This document shows, piece by piece, positions 43,520 through 52,838 of a DNA stretch of 64,000 nucleotides; the stretch's first letter is position 1, and each line of letters opens with the position of its first letter. Source of the DNA: Pomphorhynchus laevis (taxonomy: Eukaryota > Acanthocephala > Palaeacanthocephala > Echinorhynchida > Pomphorhynchidae); NCBI GenBank assembly GCA_012934845.2, contig WNNJ02001682.1, positions 62,001 to 126,000 of the forward strand. Direction: 5' to 3'. The position numbers and the translations under genes are program-made. A model generated the notes under the pieces. That model saw nothing but the letters and a program-made list of their open reading frames with translations. It ran no database searches and was not told the DNA's origin.

Positions 43520-44562
43520 GTGAGTTGTTTTGAAATCATGTGCAGGTAGGTGGTTTTTTAGCTAAAATTACGAGCTTGACAAAAAATATATAAGTAAACT
43601 ACTTTTATTGTAATTTATTTTAAAATTCATATTTATAATGCAGTATTCCATATTGATATGTCACATTGTACATTCAGATGCAATACACTCTACCGTTGCT
43701 ATAAAATTACAAACTGATACGATTTGTTTTGTAATTGTAAAAGTAACTTTGTTCTGTACAAATTATTTCTCCATTTCAAAGATTATTATATTGAAAGTAT
43801 TCTTATATTCTTGTATAATACACAAAGTGCATTTCATCTAAAATCAATTTTTTGAGATCTTAGATTAAGCAGTAATCTACCTAAGACTGAAATTTTCTAA
43901 TATTTGACACAGTATGGGACCTCGACAGCTTACATTCGTTTACAGAATTATTATCCAAAAAGAAGGCTATCACGTGTGGTTTAATAATTCTACTATAATT
44001 AGGTGATTATCACTATTGGCGATACGACGATTATGTTTTCATGGATTTCTGTATTTACCCAATTTCCATCACAGATTTATACCTATTAAATCGAAAATAT
44101 CCGTTGATAAAATTTCAAGTGTAGAAAAACACAAAATTTGTTATATTTCTTGGACATAAAGGTTAAAAAAAAACAAAAAATATAATCATCGAACAATACC
44201 TTAAACCTTACATCAGATTATAAACAAACTTTTCGCTTGTAGCTGCTGATATCCTTAATGTGTCATTAAAATCGCGTTAAAAAATGATAATTTTTTAAAT
44301 TAATAAAATAAATTTAAATTTGAAGAAAGGTGGCAAAAACTATCGAAAAATTTATTTAATCGAGTATTTCGATGCCTAGCTGGCATCATCTTCAGCAATT
44401 GTATAAGTAGCTTTAATCAAAAATTTTTTATTCAGTCCTGAATAATTTTTTTTATTGTTATATAAAAATGAGGAAGGCACACCGTCGCATTCCTCATTCA
44501 AATTCAATTTAATAAAATAAAAAATACAAATATCAATTTATATCAATTTAAATCAATTTAAA

Positions 44563-44753
44563 TTGATATAAACGTACATATCGGCTTGAAGAGAATGATA
44601 TGATATTTATCAACAAATAGGCCATTCGGCCATACGGAAAAGCCCTGCAATGACAGAAAGACAGTATACCACACTTCAAGTCTTTAGGCGTTTTTAGTAT
44701 TCACAAAGGGCTCAATACATGTTTCTAATACAGTTTGAAATACAATGCAGCAA
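44563..44753 (+). repeat. Duplicated structured non-coding segment, copy 1
   Basis: 191 bp from TTGATATAAACGTACATATC to AATACAATGCAGCAA. Nearly identical to 45011-45216. Contains a 7-bp complementary pair CTTGAAG (44584) and CTTCAAG (44674), and a small GGCC-ATTC-GGCC hairpin between them. No reading frame. Could be a structured RNA or an unknown repeat. Confidence 0.85.
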
Positions 44754-45010
44754 GTTAAATTTGCTATTAATTCTCTATTTAATTTTACAATTTGCTACAA
44801 AATTAAAAAACGTTCGTTAGTTATTTTACGAATATTGTATATTATTGATTGCAAAAAATTATTGATTGTAAACTAATTTCACCTACTTTTGATATTTTTA
44901 ATCCTAAATAATTAATAATTAATTAATTTGATATTTTTAATCCTAAATAATTAATAATTAATTAATTATTTTAATTATAATATTAAAATAATTAATTAAA
45001 TATTAATTAA

Positions 45011-45216
45011 ATTGATATAAACGTACATATCGGCTTGAAGAGAATGATATGATATTTATCAACAAATAGGCCATTCGGCCATACGGAAAAGCCCTGCAAT
45101 GACAGAAAGACAGTATACCACACTTCAAGTCTTTAGGCGTTTTTAGTATTCACAAAGGGCTCATACGATGTATGACAATACATGTTTCTAATACAGTTTG
45201 AAATACAATGCAGCAA
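45011..45216 (+). repeat. Duplicated structured non-coding segment, copy 2
   Basis: Same sequence as copy 1 with one 14-nt insertion, ATACGATGTATGAC, which makes the small palindrome CATACGATGTATG. Identity elsewhere is almost complete, so the duplication is recent or conserved. The 257 bp between copies is AT-rich and itself contains a 51-bp direct repeat (TTTGATATTTTTAATCCTAA). Confidence 0.85.
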
Positions 45217-45834
45217 TTCTGAGTCACATACTTAGTTCAGACGAAAATACTATTGAAAAAATATATCACAAATATTTGACATAATAGGTGATATTGTCTT
45301 CAATTACTCCATTTAAAAGGACCATTTAATAAGTTCTGACAATGTAATCAGAAGGAAACGCTTTGTCCCATCTAGTTTTAGAAGGTATACACAGTATGAA
45401 TTACGCAGGTCAGGGATGCAGAGAAATTATGGCTAGCATCAATTACATAATTAGCGATTGCGAAGCCCTTACATTTCTTGGAGCTCATACACTATATGTG
45501 ATAAGCATGTTATATTAAAAAATCTTTTTAATGATTCACATTTTCTTCACAATTAAAACTTAAACTTTTTAAAAAATACATTTTTGTATTCGCGTCGGTA
45601 AATGGATGCTAACTAGACATATTAGGTAAGATACAAATGTATTTCTTACTGAATCTTATTGTGGTTTATGAACGAAACTGATGATGATTAAATAAAATGT
45701 AATTATTTAAATATAATATTTTAATTATTAAACTGAATTTGTATTTATTCATTGCACGTTTGCCGAATATTTACACTTTACGTAAATAATATCTTTTTTG
45801 TTTTTAATAACATTTTTTATTATGTAAAGCTATC

Positions 45835-46140
45835 TCGTTGATCGGCTGTCAAAAGCTGGCAAACTCGAGGAGAGAGTAGAGCGACGGTTTTGGAGTTGCC
45901 GGAAGTGGGCCCCAGAAGTTGAGGATATCCGTAACGGATAGATCCCTGCTCCTGAAGTCACTCCAAGTCGAGATTAATTGGGGAGAAAGCGTGGCTCCAT
46001 AGTTGTGTAGGGATAGTGACTTCTCCAAAACTTTATCATGGCTAACGCTACCAATCCACTCCGACGCTCTCCCTCACCAGCATACAGAATTATCCTTCTT
46101 GAATATCTTCCAGAAGGAAGCCTGAGAGGGACTAAGACGA
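45835..46140. other. GC-richer island in RPS11 intron, unidentified
   Basis: Base composition differs sharply from the AT-rich surroundings. It contains CGGAAGTGGGCCCCAGAAGT and the imperfect dyad GATATCCGTAACGGATAGATC. Minus-strand frames read like coding (for example ILNFWGPLPATPKPSLYSLL) but I recognise no protein. Probably a fragment of an inserted element. Confidence 0.5.
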
Positions 46141-46145
46141 GTAAT

Positions 46146-46229
46146 AATCGATTTACTTATTGTGACCATGTGCTTTGATACTCGTTGTCACGAGTATCAA
46201 AGCACATGGTCACAATAAGTAAATCGATT
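46146..46229. repeat. Perfect 40-bp palindrome with TGTC loop
   Basis: Arms 46146-46185 and 46190-46229 are exact reverse complements; each arm starts AATCGATTTACTTATTGTGA. It directly follows the GC-richer island. Confidence 0.97.
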
Positions 46230-46436
46230 TATATTTGAATTAACTCATTTAATTCACTCTTTGTAATAATTTACACCATTTCTACGTTATCTAAGTGAAT
46301 ACGAGACAATTGCTCAGTATTAGATATATATTTTCAGTTTCTAGATAAAAATATTTGTCTTGAAGATCACTAAATTTGTTTTATAATTTTCGGTCTCTCA
46401 AAACATTTAATATTTTTCTGCTTTTGTTCTGATTAG

Positions 46437-46642
46437 GCTATTGAAGGAACTTATATTGATAAAAAATGTCCTTTTACTGGCAATGTTCATATACGTGGAC
46501 GAATACTAACTGGAGTGATTATCAAAATGAAAATGACACGAACAGTCGTCATAAGACGCGACTATTTGCACTTTGTTAGAAAGTATAACCGATTTGAAAA
46601 GAGACATAAGAACATGTCGGTTCATTTAAGTCCTTGTTTCAG
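46437..46642 (+). CDS. RPS11: Ribosomal protein uS17 (S11), internal coding exon
   Basis: 206 nt after ...GATTAG. Reads [68 protein letters not shown] and the first two bases of Arg (AG). This covers the OB-fold core that contacts rRNA and is the most conserved part of the family. Ends TTTCAG|GTATAT, phase 2; the missing base is supplied by the A at 48683. No defects. Confidence 0.96.
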
Positions 46643-46815
46643 GTATATAACACATGAGAGAAGCTTTTCTAAACTATAAGTTTATATAAAATTGTTACAA
46701 TTCACTAATATAATACACTCTATATTCCGAATTAATTCTTTGTCCTGTTACTAATTTTGCATAAAGTTACTAATTTATGCCAAACTTGAATATTCTCTTA
46801 TTTTTCAAATAAGTT

Positions 46816-46908
46816 ACTATATTTCTTAATAGAAAGCAAGGTCTGAAGAAAAATAAAAGACTGCGATACTCTAAGGCTGTTGGATTGGGATTTAAAACTC
46901 CACATGAG
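46816..46908 (+). pseudogene. Duplicated RPS11 exon inside the downstream intron
   Basis: 93 bp matching 43427-43519 with five differences, all of which change the amino acid (Glu to Gln, Lys to Asn, Phe to Ser, Asp to Ala, Arg to His). The frame is still open, but the 5' splice site is gone (GAG is followed by GAGTTT rather than GTGAGT). It lies after the exon that normally follows it, so it cannot be spliced in order. Confidence 0.93.
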
Positions 46909-47514
46909 GAGTTTCAAATAATCCTTAATAGGTTTTAATCCTTAATTTCAAATAATCCTTAATAGTTTTTGATCATTATATACCGTGCAACAGAAGTTGT
47001 TGCACTTAATATATAACTGTACCCTCAGTTTATTTGACATTGATGTTTTATTGTTTGTGCATTCGTCAGGTGCCGCCATCTTAGAGTTAGTACTTAAAAG
47101 CTAGTATATTAACCTTAATCCCAGTCAATTTTGAAGTTCATTGAAGTCATTAGTTTTGATTTTTAATAGCAAAACTAAATACGCCTAGAAACTATCGAAA
47201 TACTTTTGTGAGATTCACTGCGTTATATTATCTAAGCCCAATTTAAGCCGACATCATAATGCCATGCCATTCAAATTTCATAATGACCATTTACTTTATC
47301 AGAATCTAAATCTTGTAATATATCATTTAAATCATGGTAGTGCGGAGATGTAGCTCTCTTCATCTATCACCGAAATAACTTACAATTGATTGTCTTTTAT
47401 TATGCATTTTTAAATAACTTGCAAATAACTTTCAGTTGTTCAGATAAATACTTTATTTGAATAAAGTATTTAATTATTTAAATTATTTATTTAGAGTGCA
47501 GGATCATTACAAGC

Positions 47515-48150
47515 TTGAGCTTGTTATGTTTGTGGACTTAATTAAAATTACACAAATAATGAAATAACAGAATAACATAATTGATAATATCACAATGTGA
47601 TTTGCATTAAATAACTATTAAAGTTAATATTTGATTTTGATGATCCATTTTTCTTTAGTGAATTTTATGAGCGAAATCAAAAAAATAAAACTTTATATTT
47701 CGCCAACTTCTGTTAGAATCATCAAAAAAAATATTTTTTAATGATTTTTTTAATCAAATACCATATAAATGGTGTAAATGGCATATATATTTTTATATAA
47801 ATGGCATATATTTTATATAATATAAATGGTATAAAATACAATGCTTTATAAAATAACATATTTTTGGTATTTTTCTGATGATAACATAAGTTAGCGCAAT
47901 ATTAACATTACAAGATTTCTTTTTTTGATTCTGCTCCCAAAATGATGACGCTAACTGATATGTTAGAATCTCATATGCCATTCTATAAATGGCATATTCT
48001 GCTCATAAAATTCAATAAAGAAAAATGGATCATCAAAATCAAATATTAACTTTAATAGTTGTTTAATGCAAATCACATTGTGATATTATCAATTATGTTA
48101 TTCTGTTATTTCCGTCGTTTTAATTAATGCCACAGACATAACAAGCTCAA
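47515..48150. mobile_element. Foldback DNA element with about 150-bp terminal inverted repeats
   Basis: Left arm begins TTGAGCTTGTTATGTTTGTG and runs to about 47670; the right arm is its reverse complement from about 48000 to 48150. Shared inner blocks include CATAATTGATAATATCACAA, TGATTTGCATTAAATAACTA and TTTGATTTTGATGATCCATT. The about 330-bp centre is AT-rich with repeats of ATAAATGGCATAT and no transposase. Probably a non-autonomous DNA transposon. No clear target duplication. Confidence 0.8.
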
Positions 48151-48301
48151 TTAATCGACTTTTTGATCGCTTATGGTTGGTTTAGACTTATATTAATCGA
48201 CACATACTTAGCAGCGGACTGAGCATAACAGATTACACATCAACTCTTGTATATTACAGTATTAGTATTTCTATTATAAATTGATTGTTCACTCATATTG
48301 G

Positions 48302-48489
48302 ATTATTTATTAGTGGAGAGAGTGAAGTCAAATAGTTAATCGAATTTTCAATAGCCTACTGCTATAATCATCAGGAGTAAATGTTACAAAAGGTATTTTT
48401 TCGTTTAAAATATTTAAAAAATATATTTACTCCTGATGAAAATTCGTTTAAATAAATATTTTACTTCACTCTCTCCACTAATAAATAAT
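48302..48489. mobile_element. MITE-like element with 27-bp terminal inverted repeats
   Basis: Termini ATTATTTATTAGTGGAGAGA... (48302-48328) and its exact complement (48463-48489). A second inner inverted repeat, ATCAGGAGTAAAT / ATTTACTCCTGAT, brings most of the 188 bp into one stem. It sits about 190 bp upstream of the last RPS11 exon. No coding capacity. Confidence 0.88.
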
Positions 48490-48682
48490 TGTTATTTCTG
48501 ATCAAGTTTTTAATTTTTTTCTTAATTTTTAAAAAGTTCGTAAAATCATCAGATTATTTCCGCATTGTTACAATTCTTGTATCAATTTTTGTATCATACA
48601 ATTTATCCTTAAATGTTCTTTTATCTATAGGTAGTGGCACGTTTTGCATATTTGTTTCTGTTTATTCTGATTTTGTGTTTAG

Positions 48683-48806
48683 AGATGTTAAAGTTGGGGA
48701 TGTTGTAACTGTCGGCGAATGTAGACCACTTTGCAAAACCGTCCGATTCAACGTACTAAAGGTTGCGTCTACTACAGGGGGAAAGAAGCAGTTCAAGAAA
48801 TTTTAA
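48683..48806 (+). CDS. RPS11: Ribosomal protein uS17 (S11), last coding exon
   Basis: Starts with the A completing Arg, then [40 protein letters not shown] and TAA at 48804-48806, matching the C-terminus of animal RPS11. Together the three exons give 149 codons; with the missing start exon the protein would be about 154 residues, close to the usual 155-158. An AATAAA at 48812-48817, six bases after the stop, may be the poly(A) signal. Confidence 0.96.
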
Positions 48807-48811
48807 AACAC

Positions 48812-48817
48812 AATAAA
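48812..48817 (+). terminator. Candidate RPS11 poly(A) signal
   Basis: AATAAA directly downstream of the stop, followed by AT repeats and T-rich sequence. In such AT-rich DNA the hexamer is common, so the assignment rests on position. Confidence 0.45.
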
Positions 48818-49300
48818 TATATATATCTTCGTATTTTTTACATTTTGATTTAAAACGTATTTATTTAAGTTTAGAAATTCCAGTGTTAACTCAAATTAAA
48901 AAATAATTAGTCTACTTATTTTCACGGAATGGTCTCAACAATATAATAAGGAAATTAAAATATACCTGTATTATATTGGAATCTAAACTACATCAAAATA
49001 CAATAAAATCTAGGTTCCTATTCATAAAACTAATATAATTTTTTATATAAGTTATTGTTTATAACTTATAACTAACTTATTGCTGGGAATTGCATTCGTG
49101 TCGAACATTACATTTTGGTGAAATAAAATTATAGACACGAGTCTATTATAGACAAAATTATAGACATTTTAATTTCACAATTTTTTTATTTGCAAGCTTT
49201 CGACGGTTTGTATTTTTTAAGCATATACATATACATATTTGTCTAAAGAATTTTCTAATGAATTTTAAGAACACAAAAGAAATAATTTTACACGGATATT
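48818..49300. other. AT-rich spacer
   Basis: No gene recognised; contains local direct repeats of ATTATAGACA near 49125-49160. Confidence 0.5.
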
Positions 49301-50080
49301 AAAGAAACGTTAATAAAATTAATTAATCTTATATTCGGAAAAAGATATACATATATATGTTATAATAACTACAACGTATCTAACAAAAATTAAACCATCA
49401 AGTAAATATAAATATATGGATAAAATTGAATTAATAGAATCCTTAAATATTTTGATAAATCAAAATTATTTAAAAGTAGGGACATCTATATTTAGACAAG
49501 TAAAAGGTGTTCCAATGGGTGGTAATAGTAGCCCAATTATAGCTGACTTGTTTTTAAGCTTTATAGAATATGAATTTGTTCATAACTGTGTAAAAAATAA
49601 ATCTAAATTATATAAATATATGAAATATATGTTTCGATACATTGATGATATATGTGTATTTAATTCTAATAATTTTTATTCAATTAGTGAACAAATTTAT
49701 CCAGAAAGCCTTATTCTTAACAAAACCAATATTAATGATAAAGAAGGTGTATATCTAGATATGAACATTAAATTAACATTAACTAAAACTACTATTAATT
49801 CACATCGTAAAGATGACATATTTAAATGTACAAGAAACATATTTTTGCATGAGCATTCATGCATACTATGTAATATAAATATAATACATTAAATAATGAA
49901 ATTTTAAGAATTGCAACAATATGTAATGATATTGGCTTTCTTAAAAATCATTTAAATAATTTAATAGATACATATTTTAAACTAGGTTACTATAAAAAAA
50001 CATCAAGCAGAAAATAGTAAAATATATAAATCAACACAATAATATAAAGAATAAATTTAAACTCTTAAGTGGCAAATTTT
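49301..50080 (+). mobile_element. Penelope-like element, RT core fragment
   Basis: 49416-49892 is open for 158 codons and contains VKGVPMGGNSSPIIADLFLS and MFRYIDDICVFN. The pattern (GVPMG....P..A.L then F.RYIDD) is that of Penelope-like reverse transcriptases. Sequence to about 50080 keeps weak similarity to the region after the RT. No GIY-YIG endonuclease is joined to it. A broken fossil. Confidence 0.75.
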
Positions 50081-50119
50081 TATGGATGGATAATAAATAA
50101 TATACTTTGTATTAGAATA

Positions 50120-50345
50120 AGATACTAGATAGTTATTTCAGAGGAAATACATCATTAGCATGTATTTGGCCCCGCTGCTATGTTGGGTAGAGGAGTTAGG
50201 GGCCGAAACCTGATAGCATAGCAGTTCCTCTGATGACCTCTAATTCTTATTCTGATACAACGTCTGTTATTTATTAGTCAATTCATAAAAATGACGTTTA
50301 TTTTAAATTTCAATTTTTTATTTTAACTTGATTAAAAATATAAAA
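50120..50345 (-). repeat. Dispersed PLE-associated terminal repeat, copy 1
   Basis: The plus strand contains GGCCGAAACCTGATAGCATA, GATGACCTCTAATTCTTATT and TGTTATTTATTAGTCAATTC. Reverse-complement matches occur at 59.56-59.78 kb, and parts at 43.13, 60.35 and 60.60 kb. A stem GGCCCC/GGGGCC flanks a loop at about 50168-50206. Confidence 0.65.
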
Positions 50346-51680
50346 AATCTAAAAACAATTATTAATTTTATTATTTAATTATTAAATTTTGATTTAGCAT
50401 TATTATGTTTTGTTTAGTTTATAATTATATTAAATACTTAGACTCATTAGCTGATTTGATTGATAAGCTGTAATTTTTGTATCAGACATTTCTGAAGATA
50501 ACATCAAATAGTTGCCGTTTATGATCGAAAAGTATTTCAATCTCTTTGTACTGGACTTTATACCTCTGATTATGCAAATTGACTGTTGTTTTAGTCGGAT
50601 TCTTCATTTTGAGACATTTTAGCAATTTGTAAAACTTTTGAGTATAAAAACATTCGATTCTAATTGACATTGTAATTAAATAAATATTAGAAATAAAGTT
50701 TTAAAGATTATTATCTTTACTATATAAAGATCTTATAAAATATTAAAAATTATTAACGTATAATAAAATATACTAGATTTATTCAAAAATCTATTACGTA
50801 CAAATAATATCAAAATATGATCATAGTATATTTTACGATTTGGGGTTGTCAACCATCGAGATCGTGTTTTAAAAGTGGCATCACGTCTTTATGCTAATTT
50901 ATGTTGTAATTAATTAATAGCAACATATTAATTATTATGTCGTATCAATTAATATTTAAGAAGTTTGATCTCTATGTATTACTACATACTTTTCATTAGC
51001 ATTATCATTAGCTTGCACAAACTTTGCCAAACTTAAACAGTTTTTTAAATACCAGATAAGGTATTCTTCTGATCCAATACGGCAATATTTAACTACGAGA
51101 TAGTTATTCTTTAATAGTTACCACGTATTTTGAGATCGTATGTTTTTTCTACTTCAAAGTTTTATTGGTTGTCGCTGGCTTGAATGAGTGGCCAGGATCT
51201 CAATTGCATTATAATTCGTATTTTTCGAAAGTATGTTTTGTTAAGTGAACACCCCATAGCTACTAAAGACCAAAGAAACATTTTAATGCATCCTTGCTAA
51301 ACAACTTTGCAAAAAGTTGTTTTTCATTTAGATCTAATTAATCTGAAGGTGTACAAAGAAAAAATGATGGCTACTGCTGTATATTGACTAGAATAGGTGT
51401 ATTTTCTAAATATACATTTGCATGCCCATTAAAATCTAAAAAATATCGCTCTTGAAGTTTAATTTTTTATGGTCACTCACCCAAGTAATGGTCACTTGAC
51501 AGGCGCCTTATATTAATTGTTATTATATTGATATTGGATCGTATCATAGGGTAATAAAATATTTGTCTATACAATAGCTATGTGTTTTAACTTTATTTAA
51601 ATTATATAAAATCTTATATAACAATTATTTAATAACACACGATTTATCGAAATAAAAATTATAGGTCTACATTATTACTA
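50346..51680. other. AT-rich spacer
   Basis: No gene supported. 50400-50455 (minus) matches the AATCAGCTAACTGAGTCTA and TATTTAATATAATTATAAA sequence at 3950-4000. The rest shows nothing. Confidence 0.5.
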
Positions 51681-51747
51681 CAAGCAAGCATTGGCTATAA
51701 AGCCGTTTCGCTCGATCACAAAAAAACATCATTATATACACCAAAAT

Positions 51748-52838
51748 GTTGAAGAATTGCAAGGTAGGGGATTTATTTGAAAAATTTTACAAATTTTCAG
51801 TCGCTCCTGGCTACCTTCTTCAGGCAAAAAAAATCAAAAGTTCAAACAGTAAAATCACAACTACACAACACATATACACTTACAACAAAAACATCAAATA
51901 ATTTTTACCGAAAATTACAAAACACAAGTATTGAAGTTCAATTGGATAAAAATTGGCAAAAAGCACTAAAATAATAAACAAGAATAAAAAAGATAAAACA
52001 CAAAGGAATAAAACACCATATAAAACCAAATCAAATTAAAATACAAATCAATCCAAAAACTACATGTTTATTCCAACTGCAAACCGTATTGTGGCAATCT
52101 CAAGATAACGTCTGCTTTATTGCCTTCAAAGACTTTGCCACATTCTTGTCTTAAGAAAAGGGCTTCCTCAATTGTTCTAATTTTCTTATTCGTCTCTTGA
52201 CAAAGAACTTCAGCACCATCAAAATTAATTATGTGATCACTGTTCTTGCAAAGATTGAAGACCGCTGATGATGAATTGGCCGTTTTTATGTTCCGACTGT
52301 GCTGTCCTACGCGCGTTTCTAGCTGGAAAGCTGGAAACACGGGTGAAAAGCTGGAAACACGTGTAGGACAGCACCGTCGGTAGAGAACAATTGAGGAAGC
52401 CCTTTTCTTAAGACAAGAATGTGGCAAAGTCTTTGAAGGCAATAAAGCATACGTTATCTTGAGATTGCCACAATACGGTTTGCAGTTAGAATAAACATGT
52501 AGTTTTTGGATTGATTTGTATTTTAATTTGATTTGGTTTCATATTGTGTTTTATTCCTTAGTGTTTCTTTTTTATTCTTGTTTATTATTTTAGTGCTTTT
52601 TAGCCAATTTTTATCCAATTGAACTTCAATACTTGTGTTTTGTAATTTTCGGTAAAAATTTCTTTGATGTTTTTGTTGTAAGTGTATGTGTTGTGTAGTT
52701 GCGATTTTACTGTTTGAATTTTTGATATTTTTGCCTGAAGAAGGTAGCCAGGAGCGACTGAATATTTGTAAAATTTTTCAAATAAATTCCCACCTTGCAA
52801 TTCTTCAACAAATATGAGTGGGATTTTTTTTACCAACA
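51748..52838. mobile_element. PLE-derived foldback insertion, head to head
   Basis: Two inverted arms of about 500-560 bp (left to about 52320, right from about 52330) meet at a centre containing GTGCTGTCCTAC / GTAGGACAGCAC. Each arm carries, pointing outwards, the end of a PLE GIY-YIG endonuclease region (HIINFDGAEV, RTIEEALFLRQECGKVFEG, ADVILRLPQYGLQLE) and a 3' untranslated region. The whole unit is flanked by ATACACCAAAAT on both sides (51736-51747 and 52838-52849), a 12-bp target duplication inside the 3' untranslated region of LINE D. A broken fossil. Confidence 0.8.

Larger units (their letters stand above)
43520..46436 (+). other. RPS11: RPS11 intron, 2.9 kb
   Basis: Starts GTGAGT, ends TTCTGATTAG. 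Holds the duplicated non-coding segment (44563-44753, 45011-45216), a GC-richer island (45835-46140) and a perfect 40-bp palindrome (46146-46229). The rest is AT-rich with no gene recognised. Confidence 0.85.
46643..48682 (+). other. RPS11: RPS11 last intron, 2.0 kb
   Basis: Starts GTATAT, ends TTTTGTGTTTAG. Contains a stray copy of the upstream exon (46816-46908), a 12-bp-arm palindrome AAATACTTTATT/AATAAAGTATTT at 47441-47466, a 636-bp foldback element (47515-48150), a PLE-like tail string at 48268-48298 and a 188-bp inverted-repeat element (48302-48489). Confidence 0.85.

Noticed and set aside
44563-44753. C/D-box snoRNA in the RPS11 intron
   Set aside because: TGATATGA is only a poor C box and there is no CTGA near the other end; kept as an unassigned structured segment.
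48489-48806. 105-codon protein starting at 48489
   Set aside because: Only the part after the splice site at 48683 is coding; the front is intron that happens to be open.
50150-50260. Hammerhead ribozyme, suggested by GGGGCC-GAAAC and a nearby CTGATGA
   Set aside because: PLEs are known to carry hammerheads, but here CTGATGA lies after GAAA without a second stem and GAAA in the right order, and the copy at 59.7 kb lacks CTGATGA before its stem.
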